A stretch of 64,000 nt of DNA from Ruminococcus gauvreauii (GCF_025151995.1 NZ_CP102290.1:1860001-1924000), one strand, 5' to 3'; positions 35,384 to 49,290 are shown, counted from the stretch's first letter. Numbers and translations are program-made. The notes: generated from the sequence alone by a model not told the origin.

Positions 35384-35593
35384 ATGGAAACCATTAAGTT
35401 AAAAAGTGAATTTATAAAACTCGGTCAGGCTATCAAGGCGGCCAATCTGGTCGAAGACGGTGTTGAGGCAAAGTATGCCATCCAGGATGGTCTCGTTAAG
35501 GTAAACGGTGAGGTTGACATAAGAAGAGGGCGTAAGCTCTATGAGGGTGATATTGTCACATTTGAAGGGACTGACATTAAAATTGTTAAGTAG
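35384..35593 (+). CDS. S4-domain RNA-binding protein (YaaA/RlbA type)
   Basis: A 69-residue protein made of a single S4 domain (FIKLGQAIKAANLVEDGVEA, then VNGEVDIRRGRKLYEGDIV). Such genes sit between dnaN and recF in most Firmicutes and are thought to act in ribosome assembly or RNA binding. It is 13 bp after dnaN and 12 bp before recF, in the same operon. Confidence 0.94.
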   Translation: METIKLKSEFIKLGQAIKAANLVEDGVEAKYAIQDGLVKVNGEVDIRRGRKLYEGDIVTFEGTDIKIVK

Positions 35594-35605
35594 TTGTGAT
35601 GGACG

Positions 35606-36691
35606 ATGCAGATAGAAACACTGGAATTGAGTAACTTCAGAAATTACGATTCCCTTCATATGGATCTGGACCCGGGCACGAATATTCTCTATGGGGACAA
35701 TGCGCAGGGGAAGACAAACATACTGGAATCAATCTACCTGTGTGCAACGACAAAATCTCACAGAGGAAGTAAAGACAGGGAAATCATACATTTTGACAGG
35801 GATGAGTCTCATATACGGATGCAAGTCAGAAAACATGACATGTCCTATCGAATTGACATGCATCTTAAAAAGAATAAATCCAAGGGAATCGCGATCAATG
35901 GTATTCCAATAAAGAAAGCGTCAGAGCTTTTTGGTATTATAAACATTGTTTTCTTTTCTCCGGAAGATCTGAATATCATAAAAAACGGGCCTTCAGAAAG
36001 AAGAAGATTCGTTGATTCAGAATTATGTCAACTGGATAAACTTTATTTAACAGATTTGATGAATTATAACAGAGTATTAAATCAGAGAAATAAACTGCTC
36101 AAAGACATTTCTTTCTGCCCGGACCTGGCTGATACGATGGATGTCTGGGATGAACAGCTGATAGAATACGGACTGAGAATTATAACATCCCGCAGAAAAT
36201 TTATTGAGGAATTAAATGACATTATTATTGACATACATAAGAATCTGACAGGGGAAAAAGAAGTACTGAATCTGATCTATGAGCCGAATACGGAGACGGA
36301 TATTTTTTCTGATGAATTGAAAAAAAGCAGAGAAAAGGATTTAAAATTTCGCCAGACGTCGGTCGGTCCCCACAGGGATGATCTCGGCGTAAAAATAAAT
36401 GACATTGATATTCGCAGATACGGTTCCCAGGGGCAGCAGAGGACCGCGGCTTTGTCATTAAAATTGTCTGAAATATATCTTGTTAAAAAAATAATCAGAG
36501 ATACACCCATTTTATTATTGGACGATGTCTTGTCTGAACTGGACAGCAGCAGGCAAAACTATTTATTAAAGAATATTCATAATATTCAAACATTAATTAC
36601 GTGTACTGGATTAGATGAGTTTGTCAGCAACCAGTTTAAAATAAATAAAGTTTTTAAAGTGATAGACGGTAATGTATTTAAAAATAATTGA
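35606..36691 (+). CDS. recF: DNA replication and repair protein RecF
   Basis: A 361-residue SMC-like ATPase that helps load RecA at gaps. Walker A is YGDNAQGKTNILE, the signature GSQGQQRTAALSLK and Walker B ILLLDDVLSELD. It starts MQIETLELSNFRNYDS, as expected. No good ribosome site is visible apart from GTGATGGACG, so coupling to the S4 gene is likely. Confidence 0.97.
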   Translation: MQIETLELSNFRNYDSLHMDLDPGTNILYGDNAQGKTNILESIYLCATTKSHRGSKDREIIHFDRDESHIRMQVRKHDMSYRIDMHLKKNKSKGIAINGIPIKKASELFGIINIVFFSPEDLNIIKNGPSERRRFVDSELCQLDKLYLTDLMNYNRVLNQRNKLLKDISFCPDLADTMDVWDEQLIEYGLRIITSRRKFIEELNDIIIDIHKNLTGEKEVLNLIYEPNTETDIFSDELKKSREKDLKFRQTSVGPHRDDLGVKINDIDIRRYGSQGQQRTAALSLKLSEIYLVKKIIRDTPILLLDDVLSELDSSRQNYLLKNIHNIQTLITCTGLDEFVSNQFKINKVFKVIDGNVFKNN

Positions 36692-36738
36692 TATTCACCG
36701 GGTGTCAACCCGAAGATATAAAAAGTAGGAGGAATTAT

Positions 36739-38655
36739 ATGGGCACAGAATACGGAGCAGATCAAATTCAAATTCTGGAAGGTTTGGAAGCAGTCAGAAA
36801 AAGGCCTGGTATGTATATCGGGAGTACCTCGAGCAGAGGTCTGCATCATCTGGTCTACGAGATCGTGGATAATGCCGTTGATGAAGCCCTGGCAGGATTT
36901 TGTGACAGAATCGAAGTTACAATTCATAAAGATAATTCAATTACTGTAGTCGATGACGGACGTGGTATCCCTGTGGGAATCAATCATAAGGCTGGAATCC
37001 CGGCAGTAGAGGTTGTATTTACGATTCTTCATGCCGGCGGAAAGTTCGGAGGCGGGGGATATAAGGTATCGGGAGGTCTGCACGGAGTAGGTGCGTCTGT
37101 CGTAAACGCGCTTTCTGAATGGCTCGAAGTAACGATTTATAACGAGGGAAAAATATACAGGCAGCGCTATGAGAGAGGGCATGTGATATATAAACTGAAA
37201 GTTATCGGAGAATGTGAGCCGGATAAGACCGGTACGATGGTCACTTTCCTTCCTGACAAGGAAATTTTCGAGGAGACGGTCTTTGATTTTGACATTTTAA
37301 AACAGAGATTCCGTGAGATGGCATTTTTGACGAGAGGTCTTTTTATCAAGATCAGAGACGAGAGAGAAGAAGAACTTATCGAAAAAGAATTCCATTATGA
37401 GGGTGGTATTAAGGAGTTTGTCACGTATCTGAACCGCAGTAAAACGGCTCTTTATCAGGACATCATTTACTGCGAGGGTGAAAGAGACGGAGTTCTTGTG
37501 GAAGTTGCCATGCAGCATAATGATTCCTATACAGAAAATACGTATGGATTTGTCAACAATATTACGACGCCGGAGGGCGGAACGCATATTGTTGGGTTCA
37601 GAAATGCATTGACGAAGACATTTAATGATTATGCGAGAAAAAATAAACTGCTCAAAGACAATGAATCAAATTTGAGCGGCGAGGATATTCGGGAGGGATT
37701 GACAGCAATCATCAGTGTCAAGATTGAAGACCCTCAGTTTGAAGGACAGACGAAACAAAAACTTGGTAACAGCGAGGCAAGAGGTGCTGTAGACAATATC
37801 GTGAGCAATCAGCTGACGTTATTTCTGGAGCAGAATCCTTCCGTTGCAAAACAGACGGTAGAAAAATCTCTGATGGCGCAGAGAGCCAGAGATGCAGCCA
37901 GAAAAGCGAGAGATCTGACGAGAAGAAAATCTGCCCTCGAAAGTATGTCCTTACCGGGAAAACTGGCGGATTGTTCTGACAAAGATCCGTCAAACTGTGA
38001 AATTTATATTGTCGAAGGTGATTCTGCGGGCGGTTCTGCTAAAACGGCGAGAAGCCGTGCCACGCAGGCGATACTTCCGCTCCGCGGAAAGATTCTGAAT
38101 GTTGAGAAAGCGCGCCTGGACAAAATATATGCCAACGCCGAGATCAAGGCAATGATCACAGCATTTGGAACGGGTATCCATGATGATTTCGATATCACGA
38201 AACTGCGATACCACAAGATTATTATCATGACGGATGCTGATGTCGACGGTGCCCATATTGCAACGCTGCTCCTGACTTTTCTGTACAGATTTATGCCGGA
38301 GCTTATCAAACAGGGATATGTCTATCTGGCACAGCCTCCTCTTTATAAGATTGAGAAGAATAAGAAAGCATGGTATGCCTACTCTGATGAGGAGCTCAAC
38401 AATATCCTGGTCGAGATCGGAAGGGACGGAAATAATAAGATTCAGAGATATAAGGGACTCGGTGAGATGGATGCGGATCAGCTCTGGGAAACTACGATGG
38501 ATCCGGAAAAAAGAATTTTGCTTCGTGTCACGATGGATGAAGAATCTTCATCGGAAGTTGATCTTACCTTTACAACATTGATGGGCGACAAAGTGGAACC
38601 GCGCCGGGAATTCATTGAGGCTAATGCGAAATATGTCAAGAATCTGGATATCTGA
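36739..38655 (+). CDS. gyrB: DNA gyrase subunit B
   Basis: A 638-residue ATPase subunit of gyrase, which introduces negative supercoils. It shows the GHKL ATP-binding motifs (VDNAVDEALAGF, DDGRGIPVG, GGLHGVGASVVNALS), TOPRIM motifs EGDSAGGSA and DADVDGAHI, and the C-terminal YKGLGEMDADQLWETTM. ATG 36739 has AGGAGG upstream; the ORF could extend into recF but without conservation. It precedes gyrA by 49 bp. Confidence 0.98.
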   Translation: MGTEYGADQIQILEGLEAVRKRPGMYIGSTSSRGLHHLVYEIVDNAVDEALAGFCDRIEVTIHKDNSITVVDDGRGIPVGINHKAGIPAVEVVFTILHAGGKFGGGGYKVSGGLHGVGASVVNALSEWLEVTIYNEGKIYRQRYERGHVIYKLKVIGECEPDKTGTMVTFLPDKEIFEETVFDFDILKQRFREMAFLTRGLFIKIRDEREEELIEKEFHYEGGIKEFVTYLNRSKTALYQDIIYCEGERDGVLVEVAMQHNDSYTENTYGFVNNITTPEGGTHIVGFRNALTKTFNDYARKNKLLKDNESNLSGEDIREGLTAIISVKIEDPQFEGQTKQKLGNSEARGAVDNIVSNQLTLFLEQNPSVAKQTVEKSLMAQRARDAARKARDLTRRKSALESMSLPGKLADCSDKDPSNCEIYIVEGDSAGGSAKTARSRATQAILPLRGKILNVEKARLDKIYANAEIKAMITAFGTGIHDDFDITKLRYHKIIIMTDADVDGAHIATLLLTFLYRFMPELIKQGYVYLAQPPLYKIEKNKKAWYAYSDEELNNILVEIGRDGNNKIQRYKGLGEMDADQLWETTMDPEKRILLRVTMDEESSSEVDLTFTTLMGDKVEPRREFIEANAKYVKNLDI

Positions 38656-38704
38656 CCGAAATCAACTTAGCTAAGCCGCATAAAAGAGCGGTACTGGAGG
38701 GAAA

Positions 38705-41152
38705 ATGGAAGAAAATATTTTCGATAAAATTCATGATGTCGATCTGAAAAAAACAATGGAGAATTCTTATATCGATTATGCCATGAGTGTTATTGCTGCA
38801 CGTGCACTTCCGGATGTAAGAGATGGTCTGAAACCGGTACAAAGAAGAGTTCTCTATTCTATGATAGAACTCAATAACGGTCCTGACAAACCGCATAGAA
38901 AATGTGCGCGTATTGTCGGTGATACGATGGGTAAATATCATCCGCATGGTGACAGCTCTATTTACGGAGCTCTGGTAAACATGGCACAGGAGTGGTCAAC
39001 GAGATATCCGCTTGTTGACGGTCATGGAAACTTTGGTTCTGTCGATGGTGACGGTGCTGCCGCGATGAGATATACAGAAGCCCGCTTAAGTAAGATATCA
39101 ATGGAAATGCTGGCGGACATTAACAAGAATACCGTTGATTTTGCGCCAAACTTTGATGAGACTGAAAAAGAGCCGGTTGTGCTTCCGGCCAGATATCCCA
39201 ATCTGCTTGTGAACGGTACTTCCGGAATCGCAGTCGGAATGGCTACGAATATACCGCCTCACAATCTGCGTGAGGTTGTCAGTGCTGTCGTACAAATTAT
39301 CGACAACGTGATAGAAGAAGACAGAGAGACAGAGATTGAGGAAATATTGGGAATCATCAAGGGTCCTGATTTTCCGACAGGAGCTACGATTCTGGGAGCA
39401 CGCGGCTTTGAGGAGGCATACAGGACAGGCAGAGGAAAAGTAAGAGTACGTGCGGTAACTGATATCGAGACGCTGCCGAATGGAAAGAGTCAGATTATCG
39501 TGACTGAACTTCCGTATATGGTGAATAAAGCAAGGCTGATTGAAAAGATTGCCGAGCTTGTCAGGGATAAAAAGATTGACGGTATTACAGATCTCAATGA
39601 CCATTCCAACAGAGAAGGTATGAGAATCTGTATTGAACTGCGACGTGATGCCAATGCTAATGTCATCTTAAATCAGCTATATAAGCATACCCAGATGCAG
39701 GATACTTTCGGTATTATTATGCTGGCACTCCAGAATAACCAGCCTAAGGTCATGAATCTTCTGGAGATACTTAAGTATTATCTGATGCATCAGGAGGATG
39801 TTGTCACCAGAAGAACGAAATATGATCTGAATAAGGCGGAGGAAAGGGCACATATCTTAGAGGGATTATTAAAAGCCCTGGATAATATAGACCGCGTGAT
39901 CCAGATCATCAGAGGTTCTAAAAATGTGCAGATAGCAAAAGAATCCCTGATCGAGGAGTTTGAACTGAGTGATGTGCAGGCCCAGGCGATCGTTGATATG
40001 CGTCTGCGTGCGCTGACGGGTCTGGAAAGAGAAAAGCTGGAAGCAGAATATGCGGAATTGATGGACAAGATCCGTGAGTTGAAGGCAATACTTTCAGACA
40101 GAAAACTTCTGCTTCGCGTTATTCGTCAGGAGATTCTGATGATTTCCGAAAAATATGGCGATGACAGACGAACAAGTATTGGATTTGATGAGTATGATAT
40201 TTCCATGGAAGATCTGATTCCAAAAGAAAATACAGTTATCACGATGACGAAGCTTGGTTATATCAAGAGAATATCTGTAGATAATTTCCGCAGCCAGAAT
40301 CGCGGCGGAAAGGGAATCAAGGGAATGCAGACCATTGAAGACGATTATATCGAAGATCTTCTGATGACGACAACACATCATTATCTGATGTTCTTTACAA
40401 ATACGGGGAAAGTTTACCGTCTTAAGGCATATGAAATTCCTGAGTCAGGAAGAACAGCCAGAGGAGTTGCAATCATTAATCTGCTTCAGCTGGCTCCGGG
40501 AGAGAAAATAACAGCAGTAATACCGATTCGGGAATATAAAGAAGGCAACTACCTCTTTATGGCGACAAAAAAGGGTCTGGTTAAAAAGACACCAATCCAG
40601 GATTATGCTAATGTGAGAAAGACCGGACTCGCTGCGATTTCTCTGAGAGATGAGGATGAACTGATAGAAGTCAAGGCTACGAATAACAAAAAGGATATTA
40701 TACTGATCACAAAATTTGGGCAGTGTATCCGATTCCATGAGACGGATGTCCGCAGTACGGGCAGGGTTTCCATGGGAGTGCGCGGAATGAACCTGAGTGA
40801 TCAGGATGAAGTCATCGGCATGCAGTTGAATACCCAGGGGGATTATCTGCTGATTGTCTCAGAGCATGGACTTGGAAAGAGAACGTCAGTCGGAGAATTT
40901 ACGCCTCAGAACCGCGGAGGCAAAGGTGTTAAATGTTATAAGATTACTGAAAAGACAGGTAACGTCGTCGGGGTAAAAGCGGTCAATGAGGATAATGAAA
41001 TTATGCTGATAACAACAGAGGGTATTATTATCAGGATTGCCTGTGCAGACATCTCAATCCTCGGCAGAATTACCTCAGGAGTCAAACTGATGGATGTTGA
41101 TGAAAAGATAGCTGTTGCGAGTATCGCAAAAGTCAGAGAGAAGATAGAATAA
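38705..41152 (+). CDS. gyrA: DNA gyrase subunit A
   Basis: An 815-residue DNA-cleaving subunit. The catalytic Tyr is in AAMRYTEARLSK. The quinolone-determining region reads HPHGDSSIYGALVNMAQ; Ser84 and Gly88 correspond to E. coli Ser83 and Asp87. The C-terminal beta-pinwheel has repeated G-box-like motifs (SQNRGGKGIKGM, TPQNRGGKGVKC). It ends the dnaA-gyrA gene series and is followed by a strong terminator. Confidence 0.98.
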   Translation: MEENIFDKIHDVDLKKTMENSYIDYAMSVIAARALPDVRDGLKPVQRRVLYSMIELNNGPDKPHRKCARIVGDTMGKYHPHGDSSIYGALVNMAQEWSTRYPLVDGHGNFGSVDGDGAAAMRYTEARLSKISMEMLADINKNTVDFAPNFDETEKEPVVLPARYPNLLVNGTSGIAVGMATNIPPHNLREVVSAVVQIIDNVIEEDRETEIEEILGIIKGPDFPTGATILGARGFEEAYRTGRGKVRVRAVTDIETLPNGKSQIIVTELPYMVNKARLIEKIAELVRDKKIDGITDLNDHSNREGMRICIELRRDANANVILNQLYKHTQMQDTFGIIMLALQNNQPKVMNLLEILKYYLMHQEDVVTRRTKYDLNKAEERAHILEGLLKALDNIDRVIQIIRGSKNVQIAKESLIEEFELSDVQAQAIVDMRLRALTGLEREKLEAEYAELMDKIRELKAILSDRKLLLRVIRQEILMISEKYGDDRRTSIGFDEYDISMEDLIPKENTVITMTKLGYIKRISVDNFRSQNRGGKGIKGMQTIEDDYIEDLLMTTTHHYLMFFTNTGKVYRLKAYEIPESGRTARGVAIINLLQLAPGEKITAVIPIREYKEGNYLFMATKKGLVKKTPIQDYANVRKTGLAAISLRDEDELIEVKATNNKKDIILITKFGQCIRFHETDVRSTGRVSMGVRGMNLSDQDEVIGMQLNTQGDYLLIVSEHGLGKRTSVGEFTPQNRGGKGVKCYKITEKTGNVVGVKAVNEDNEIMLITTEGIIIRIACADISILGRITSGVKLMDVDEKIAVASIAKVREKIE

Positions 41153-41178
41153 CTTATGTTAAAGAATGTTAAAGAATA

Positions 41179-41212
41179 AAACAGTACCGGCAACAGCCGG
41201 TACTGTTTTTTT
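41179..41212 (+). terminator. Rho-independent terminator after gyrA
   Basis: AAACAGTACCGGC and GCCGGTACTGTTT form a perfect 13-bp stem with loop AACA, followed by a run of T. Placed 27 nt past the gyrA stop. Confidence 0.95.
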
Positions 41213-41377
41213 AATATAATTATGAGCCAGATTGCTGCCCGGAAGATGCACAGAATTTTATAATAAACATCATATAAATGTGGATAAAATTATATTTACG
41301 GGAAGTATTTGTGCAGGAAGACATCTTATCTTGACTAATTTACAGTTGCAATTTTTATTTTAATAGATGATAATAAA

Positions 41378-41445
41378 GATGCCAGGGTCAAAATGTCATA
41401 CAATGCATGCCGGCATGCATTTGGATGATTTTTTGACCCAACATC
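41378..41445. repeat. Large interrupted palindrome upstream of the fumarase genes
   Basis: The centre is a perfect 20-bp palindrome (41402-41421; half AATGCATGCC). Flanks GGGTCAAAA (41385-41393) and TTTTGACCC (41431-41439) are also reverse complements, as are GATG (41378-41381) and CATC (41442-41445), with a few mismatches between. The whole 68-nt block can fold into one long hairpin. It lies 24 nt before the fumarase start, in a gap (41213-41468) with no other gene. Confidence 0.85.
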
Positions 41446-41468
41446 TGACAAAAAAGGAGAGAAAAAAC

Positions 41469-42314
41469 ATGATCCGTGAGATAAATGTAAATAAATTAAC
41501 AGAAAATATCAAAGATATGTGTATACAGGCTAACCATATACTTTCTGAAGATATGGATTGCCGGATGAGGGAAGCAGTTGATATGGAAGAGTCTGAACTG
41601 GGCAGACAGATTCTGAATCAGCTTCAGGATAACTTGAAAATAGCGGAAGAAGATATGATTCCTATTTGTCAGGATACCGGAATGGCCGTGATTTTTCTTG
41701 AAGTTGGACAGGATGTACATTTCATTGGGGGTGAGGTGGAAGCTGCTGTAAATGAGGGTGTCAGAAAGGGTTACGTGGAGGGTTTTTTAAGAAAATCAGT
41801 GGTGAATGATCCGCTGATCAGGGAAAATACAAAAGATAATACGCCGGCAATTATTCATTATGCGATTGTACCTGGTGATAAGGTTAAAATAACTGTTGCC
41901 CCAAAGGGATTTGGAAGTGAAAACATGAGCCGTGTCTTTATGTTGAAGCCTGCAGACGGGATTGATGGCGTAAAAGAAGCTGTACTTACAGCTGTAAGAG
42001 ATGCCGGACCAAATGCCTGTCCTCCAATGGTGGTGGGTGTAGGCATAGGAGGAACATTTGAAAAATGTGCAGTTATGGCAAAACAGGCATTGACACGAAA
42101 TGTCAATGAACATTCCTCTGTACCTTATATAAAAGAACTGGAAAAGGAACTGCTTCAGAAAATTAACGCTCTTGGAATTGGGCCCGGCGGTCTGGGCGGA
42201 AGAGTGACAGCACTGGCTGTCAATATCAATACGTATCCCACCCACATCGCAGGTCTGCCGGTTGCAATTAATATATGCTGTCATGTTAACAGGCATGTGG
42301 TGAGAATCGTTTAA
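41469..42314 (+). CDS. Fumarate hydratase class I, alpha subunit
   Basis: A 281-residue iron-sulfur hydro-lyase subunit (FumA/TtdA N-terminal domain). With the beta subunit it interconverts fumarate and malate. Cluster and active-site Cys residues are visible in PICQDTGMAVIF, GPNACPPMVVGVGIGG and FEKCAVMAK. ATG 41469 has AGGAGAG upstream; extending to 41367 would translate the palindrome. A tartrate dehydratase role cannot be excluded, but the beta subunit and length favour fumarase. Confidence 0.92.
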   Translation: MIREINVNKLTENIKDMCIQANHILSEDMDCRMREAVDMEESELGRQILNQLQDNLKIAEEDMIPICQDTGMAVIFLEVGQDVHFIGGEVEAAVNEGVRKGYVEGFLRKSVVNDPLIRENTKDNTPAIIHYAIVPGDKVKITVAPKGFGSENMSRVFMLKPADGIDGVKEAVLTAVRDAGPNACPPMVVGVGIGGTFEKCAVMAKQALTRNVNEHSSVPYIKELEKELLQKINALGIGPGGLGGRVTALAVNINTYPTHIAGLPVAINICCHVNRHVVRIV

Positions 42315-42336
42315 TTAAGTAGAGGAGGATACATAA

Positions 42337-42888
42337 ATGGACAGACATATCACAGTTCCTATGACAAAAGAAGAAAAAAGAAGCTTAAAATCTGGTGATT
42401 ACGTATACCTGACCGGAACGATCTACAGTGCACGTGATGCCGCTCATAAGAGAATGTATGAGGCGATTCAAAATGGAGAAGAACTTCCCATGGATATAAA
42501 GGATAATATTATATATTATATGGGACCATCTCCTGCGAGAGAAGGAAGGGTCATCGGGTCAGCGGGTCCAACAACAGCCAGCAGAATGGACAAATATACA
42601 CCCAGATTATTAGATCTTGGGCTGGGAGGAATGATAGGAAAAGGAAAAAGAACTGAGGATGTGCGTCAGGCTGTAATCAGAAATGATTCTATTTATTTTG
42701 CAGCAGTCGGAGGAGCAGGTGCATTACTTTCAAAATGTATCGTTGAATCTGAGGTTATTGCCTATGATGATCTTGGAACGGAAGCTGTTCGAAGGATGAA
42801 AATAGAAAATTTTCCTGTTATTGTTGTTATCGATACAGAGGGAAATAATCTGTATGAGTCGGCGATAGAAAATTATAAAGCCAAATAG
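42337..42888 (+). CDS. Fumarate hydratase class I, beta subunit
   Basis: A 183-residue partner of the alpha subunit, corresponding to the C-terminal domain of single-chain class I fumarases. Substrate-binding motifs YYMGPSPAREGRVIGSAGPTT and GGMIGKGKR are visible. AGAGGAGG precedes the ATG. The gene starts 22 bp after the alpha gene. Confidence 0.93.
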   Translation: MDRHITVPMTKEEKRSLKSGDYVYLTGTIYSARDAAHKRMYEAIQNGEELPMDIKDNIIYYMGPSPAREGRVIGSAGPTTASRMDKYTPRLLDLGLGGMIGKGKRTEDVRQAVIRNDSIYFAAVGGAGALLSKCIVESEVIAYDDLGTEAVRRMKIENFPVIVVIDTEGNNLYESAIENYKAK

Positions 42889-42904
42889 AAAGTGAATAAA
42901 GATT

Positions 42905-43633
42905 GTGAAGAGAATTATGTTAATGGTGTTGAACAATATTTTATTTGCACCATATTGGTTTTTGCAACTTGTGTTATATGGAAGAAAGAATGACAGGCAT
43001 ACCGTGGAAGAACGGTTTGCGCTGCTAAAAAAGATAACAGTACATGCCAACAGAGGAGGAAGAGTTACGATCCAGGCAGAGGGTCTTTATCATCTTCCTG
43101 ATGAGGATGGATTTATCCTTTATCCAAACCATCAGGGGTTATTTGACGTGCTTGCTTTTGTCGAGAGCTGCAGTCATCCTTTTACTGTGGTAATGAAAAA
43201 AGAAGTTCAAAATGTACCATTTTTAAAACAGGTATTTTCGGTTATGCGCGCACGGGCAATTGACAGAGAAGATGTTCGTCAGGCCATGAAGGTGATCCTG
43301 GATATGGCCGAAGATGTAAGAAGGGGAATTAACTATGTGATCTTTGCAGAAGGGACACGTTCTAAGAATGGGAACAATCTTCAGGATTTTAAGGGAGGAA
43401 GCTTTAAAGCAGCAATTAAGGCGAAGTGCCCGATCGTCCCGGTTGCGGTCATAGATTCCTATAAACCATTCGATGTCAATTCAATCGAGCCGGTGACAGT
43501 GCAGGTTCATTATCTTAAGCCATTATATTATGAAGATTATAAGGATTTAAAGTCAGTTGAAATCGCAAAAACGGTAAAAACAATGATACAGGAAAAAATA
43601 AATGAAAAAATTGAAGAATCTGCTAAAAAATGA
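42905..43633 (+). CDS. plsC: 1-acyl-sn-glycerol-3-phosphate acyltransferase (PlsC-like)
   Basis: A 242-residue membrane-associated enzyme that adds the second acyl chain in phosphatidic acid synthesis. The catalytic HX4D is in YPNHQGLFDVL, the second motif is FAEGTRSKNG and the third region is KAKCPIVPVAVIDS. One N-terminal hydrophobic segment follows a GTG start (42905); ATG 42917 is an alternative. The ribosome site is weak; it probably shares the fumarase transcript. Confidence 0.92.
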   Translation: MKRIMLMVLNNILFAPYWFLQLVLYGRKNDRHTVEERFALLKKITVHANRGGRVTIQAEGLYHLPDEDGFILYPNHQGLFDVLAFVESCSHPFTVVMKKEVQNVPFLKQVFSVMRARAIDREDVRQAMKVILDMAEDVRRGINYVIFAEGTRSKNGNNLQDFKGGSFKAAIKAKCPIVPVAVIDSYKPFDVNSIEPVTVQVHYLKPLYYEDYKDLKSVEIAKTVKTMIQEKINEKIEESAKK

Positions 43634-43662
43634 TTGACAAACATTTATTACTTTTGTATAAT
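43634..43662 (+). promoter_or_regulatory. Consensus promoter for tRNA-Ser
   Basis: TTGACA (43634-43639), 17-bp spacer, TATAAT (43657-43662): a perfect vegetative promoter, about 58 bp before the mature tRNA start. The -35 box abuts the plsC stop codon. Confidence 0.92.
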
Positions 43663-43726
43663 AATCAATGCGTCACAAATGAGTGACCGCATAAAATATC
43701 ATATTATATAGGATAATTCAGATTGA

Positions 43727-43814
43727 GGAGAAGTACTCAAGTGGCTGAAGAGGTGCCCCTGCTAAGGGTATAGGCCGTTTACGCGGCGCGAGGGTTCAAA
43801 TCCCTCCTTCTCCG
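43727..43814 (+). tRNA. tRNA-Ser (GCT anticodon)
   Basis: Acceptor GGAGAAG/CTTCTCC, anticodon loop CTGCTAA (GCT), a long variable arm (GGCCGTTTACGCGGC region) as in class II tRNAs, and T-arm GGGTTCAAATCCC. Length 88 nt without CCA. Confidence 0.96.
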
Positions 43815-43861
43815 TCTTTTTAAGACCTGGAAATAAAAAACAAAAAGTTTTAAAATAAGTA

Positions 43862-43890
43862 TTGACAGACAATCAATCATATGATATTCT
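43862..43890 (+). promoter_or_regulatory. rRNA operon promoter
   Basis: TTGACA (43862-43867), 17-bp spacer, TATTCT (43885-43890), about 175 bp upstream of the 16S gene. The rest of the 43815-44065 region is rRNA leader. Confidence 0.7.
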
Positions 43891-43937
43891 ATTATAGCTG
43901 TCGCTGATACAGACAAGCACAGCAAACAATGAACTTT

Positions 43938-43961
43938 GATAACTGAACAGTAAAACACATC
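43938..43961 (+). other. 16S processing stem, left arm
   Basis: This 24-nt segment is complementary to 45620-45643 at 23 of 24 positions (core CAGTAAAACACATC with GATGTGTTTTACTG). The two arms bring the ends of pre-16S rRNA together for RNase III-type cleavage. Confidence 0.85.
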
Positions 43962-44065
43962 CTTGAAAATTCTAAACAAGATTTTCATTTCATTGACGAA
44001 AAGTCAAAACCAACAGTAAAAGGGATAAGATAGCCAAGAGTTATCTTGAACTGGAACGAACACTT

Positions 44066-45604
<1,539 letters not shown>

Positions 45605-45619
45605 AAGAAGAAGTAGGGA

Positions 45620-45643
45620 GATGTGTTTTACTGTTGAGTTATC
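45620..45643 (+). other. 16S processing stem, right arm
   Basis: Partner of 43938-43961; it lies 20 nt past the 16S 3' end and before the 5S gene, so the 16S is cut out independently of 5S. Confidence 0.85.
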
Positions 45644-45660
45644 GAAGAGATAACAAACGC

Positions 45661-45779
45661 TTCTGGTGGCGATGCGCTTAGGGGAAACACCCGTACCCAT
45701 CCCGAACACGATGGTTAAGACTTAAGCGGCCGATGGTACTGCACTGGTGACGGTGTGGGAGAGTAGGTGGCTGCCAGAA
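45661..45779 (+). rRNA. 5S ribosomal RNA, inside the 16S-23S spacer
   Basis: About 119 nt. Terminal helix TTCTGG/CCAGAA, with core features CCGTACCCATCCCGAACACG and GGGAGAGTAGGTGGCTGCC typical of 5S rRNA. It lies about 60 nt after 16S and 510 nt before 23S. No other 5S follows the 23S gene. This 16S-5S-23S order differs from the usual bacterial 16S-23S-5S. Confidence 0.95.
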
Positions 45780-46288
45780 CCCTTTAAAAAGTGTGGGAAA
45801 CGCTTTTTGAGATAGAACAGGCACCCAAATAAGTGTGCTAACCTACAACAGCAGGGAAGTGCTGTTCTACATAACTGGTTTTACCAGTGATCAGAGAGAA
45901 CAAAGAAGTTTGTTGTTTCTGATGGCTGATAAAACAGCCGGCGAGACGAAGGCGGACGATGTGAGCGGACATCGGGATCATAGATCCCTCAGCCGCGGCA
46001 TTACATGCCAATACATGAAATAATCTTTGCACGGACAGGCGAGCCTGGCCGCACAAACCTTCTTTCCTGTGCTCCCATCTGGGAAGTGTTTCGCGTATGT
46101 ACCTTGAAAACCGCATATACGAAAATATCTATATTGATAACGATTAACGTTAGAGATAGGAAAAGACATCCGAGGAACCATGGGCAGAGATGCTTGTGGT
46201 GAATCAAACATTGTAAACGCAATGAAACGAAACGCTCGATGCGAATGCATCGTAATACCGACTGTTCCAAACGCTATTGGAGCAGGAA
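45780..46288 (+). other. 5S-23S internal transcribed spacer
   Basis: This 509-nt transcribed spacer has no tRNA-Ile or tRNA-Ala. It contains several short hairpins (for example GGCTG/CAGCC near 45922) and, at 46100-46120, the left arm of the 23S processing stem, complementary at 19 of 21 positions to 49359-49379. ORFs on either strand look like chance. Confidence 0.8.
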
Positions 46289-49180
<2,892 letters not shown>

Positions 49181-49181
49181 A

Positions 49182-49223
49182 ACACTTGTTTTTGTAAGCG
49201 CAAGCGCCACAAAAACTTAGTGT
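49182..49223 (+). repeat. Hairpin just after 23S
   Basis: GTTTTTGT pairs with ACAAAAAC, extended by ACACT/AGTGT, around a 13-nt loop. It probably shields or processes the 23S 3' trailer. There is no T-run after it, and tRNAs follow, so it is not a strong terminator. Confidence 0.6.
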
Positions 49224-49290
49224 GAAGGTCGTTCGACAGAGCAAAGCGAGATCGAACTTCGCATGCAAGTGTAGAGATACGCGGAGCGAA

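Noticed and set aside
41367..41468. N-terminal extension of the fumarase alpha subunit through the palindrome
   Set aside because: The extension has no family similarity, and AGGAGAG marks ATG 41469 as the start.
45780..46288. tRNA-Ile or tRNA-Ala in the rRNA spacer
   Set aside because: No acceptor/T-arm pattern for either could be found; only hairpins and the 23S processing arm are visible.
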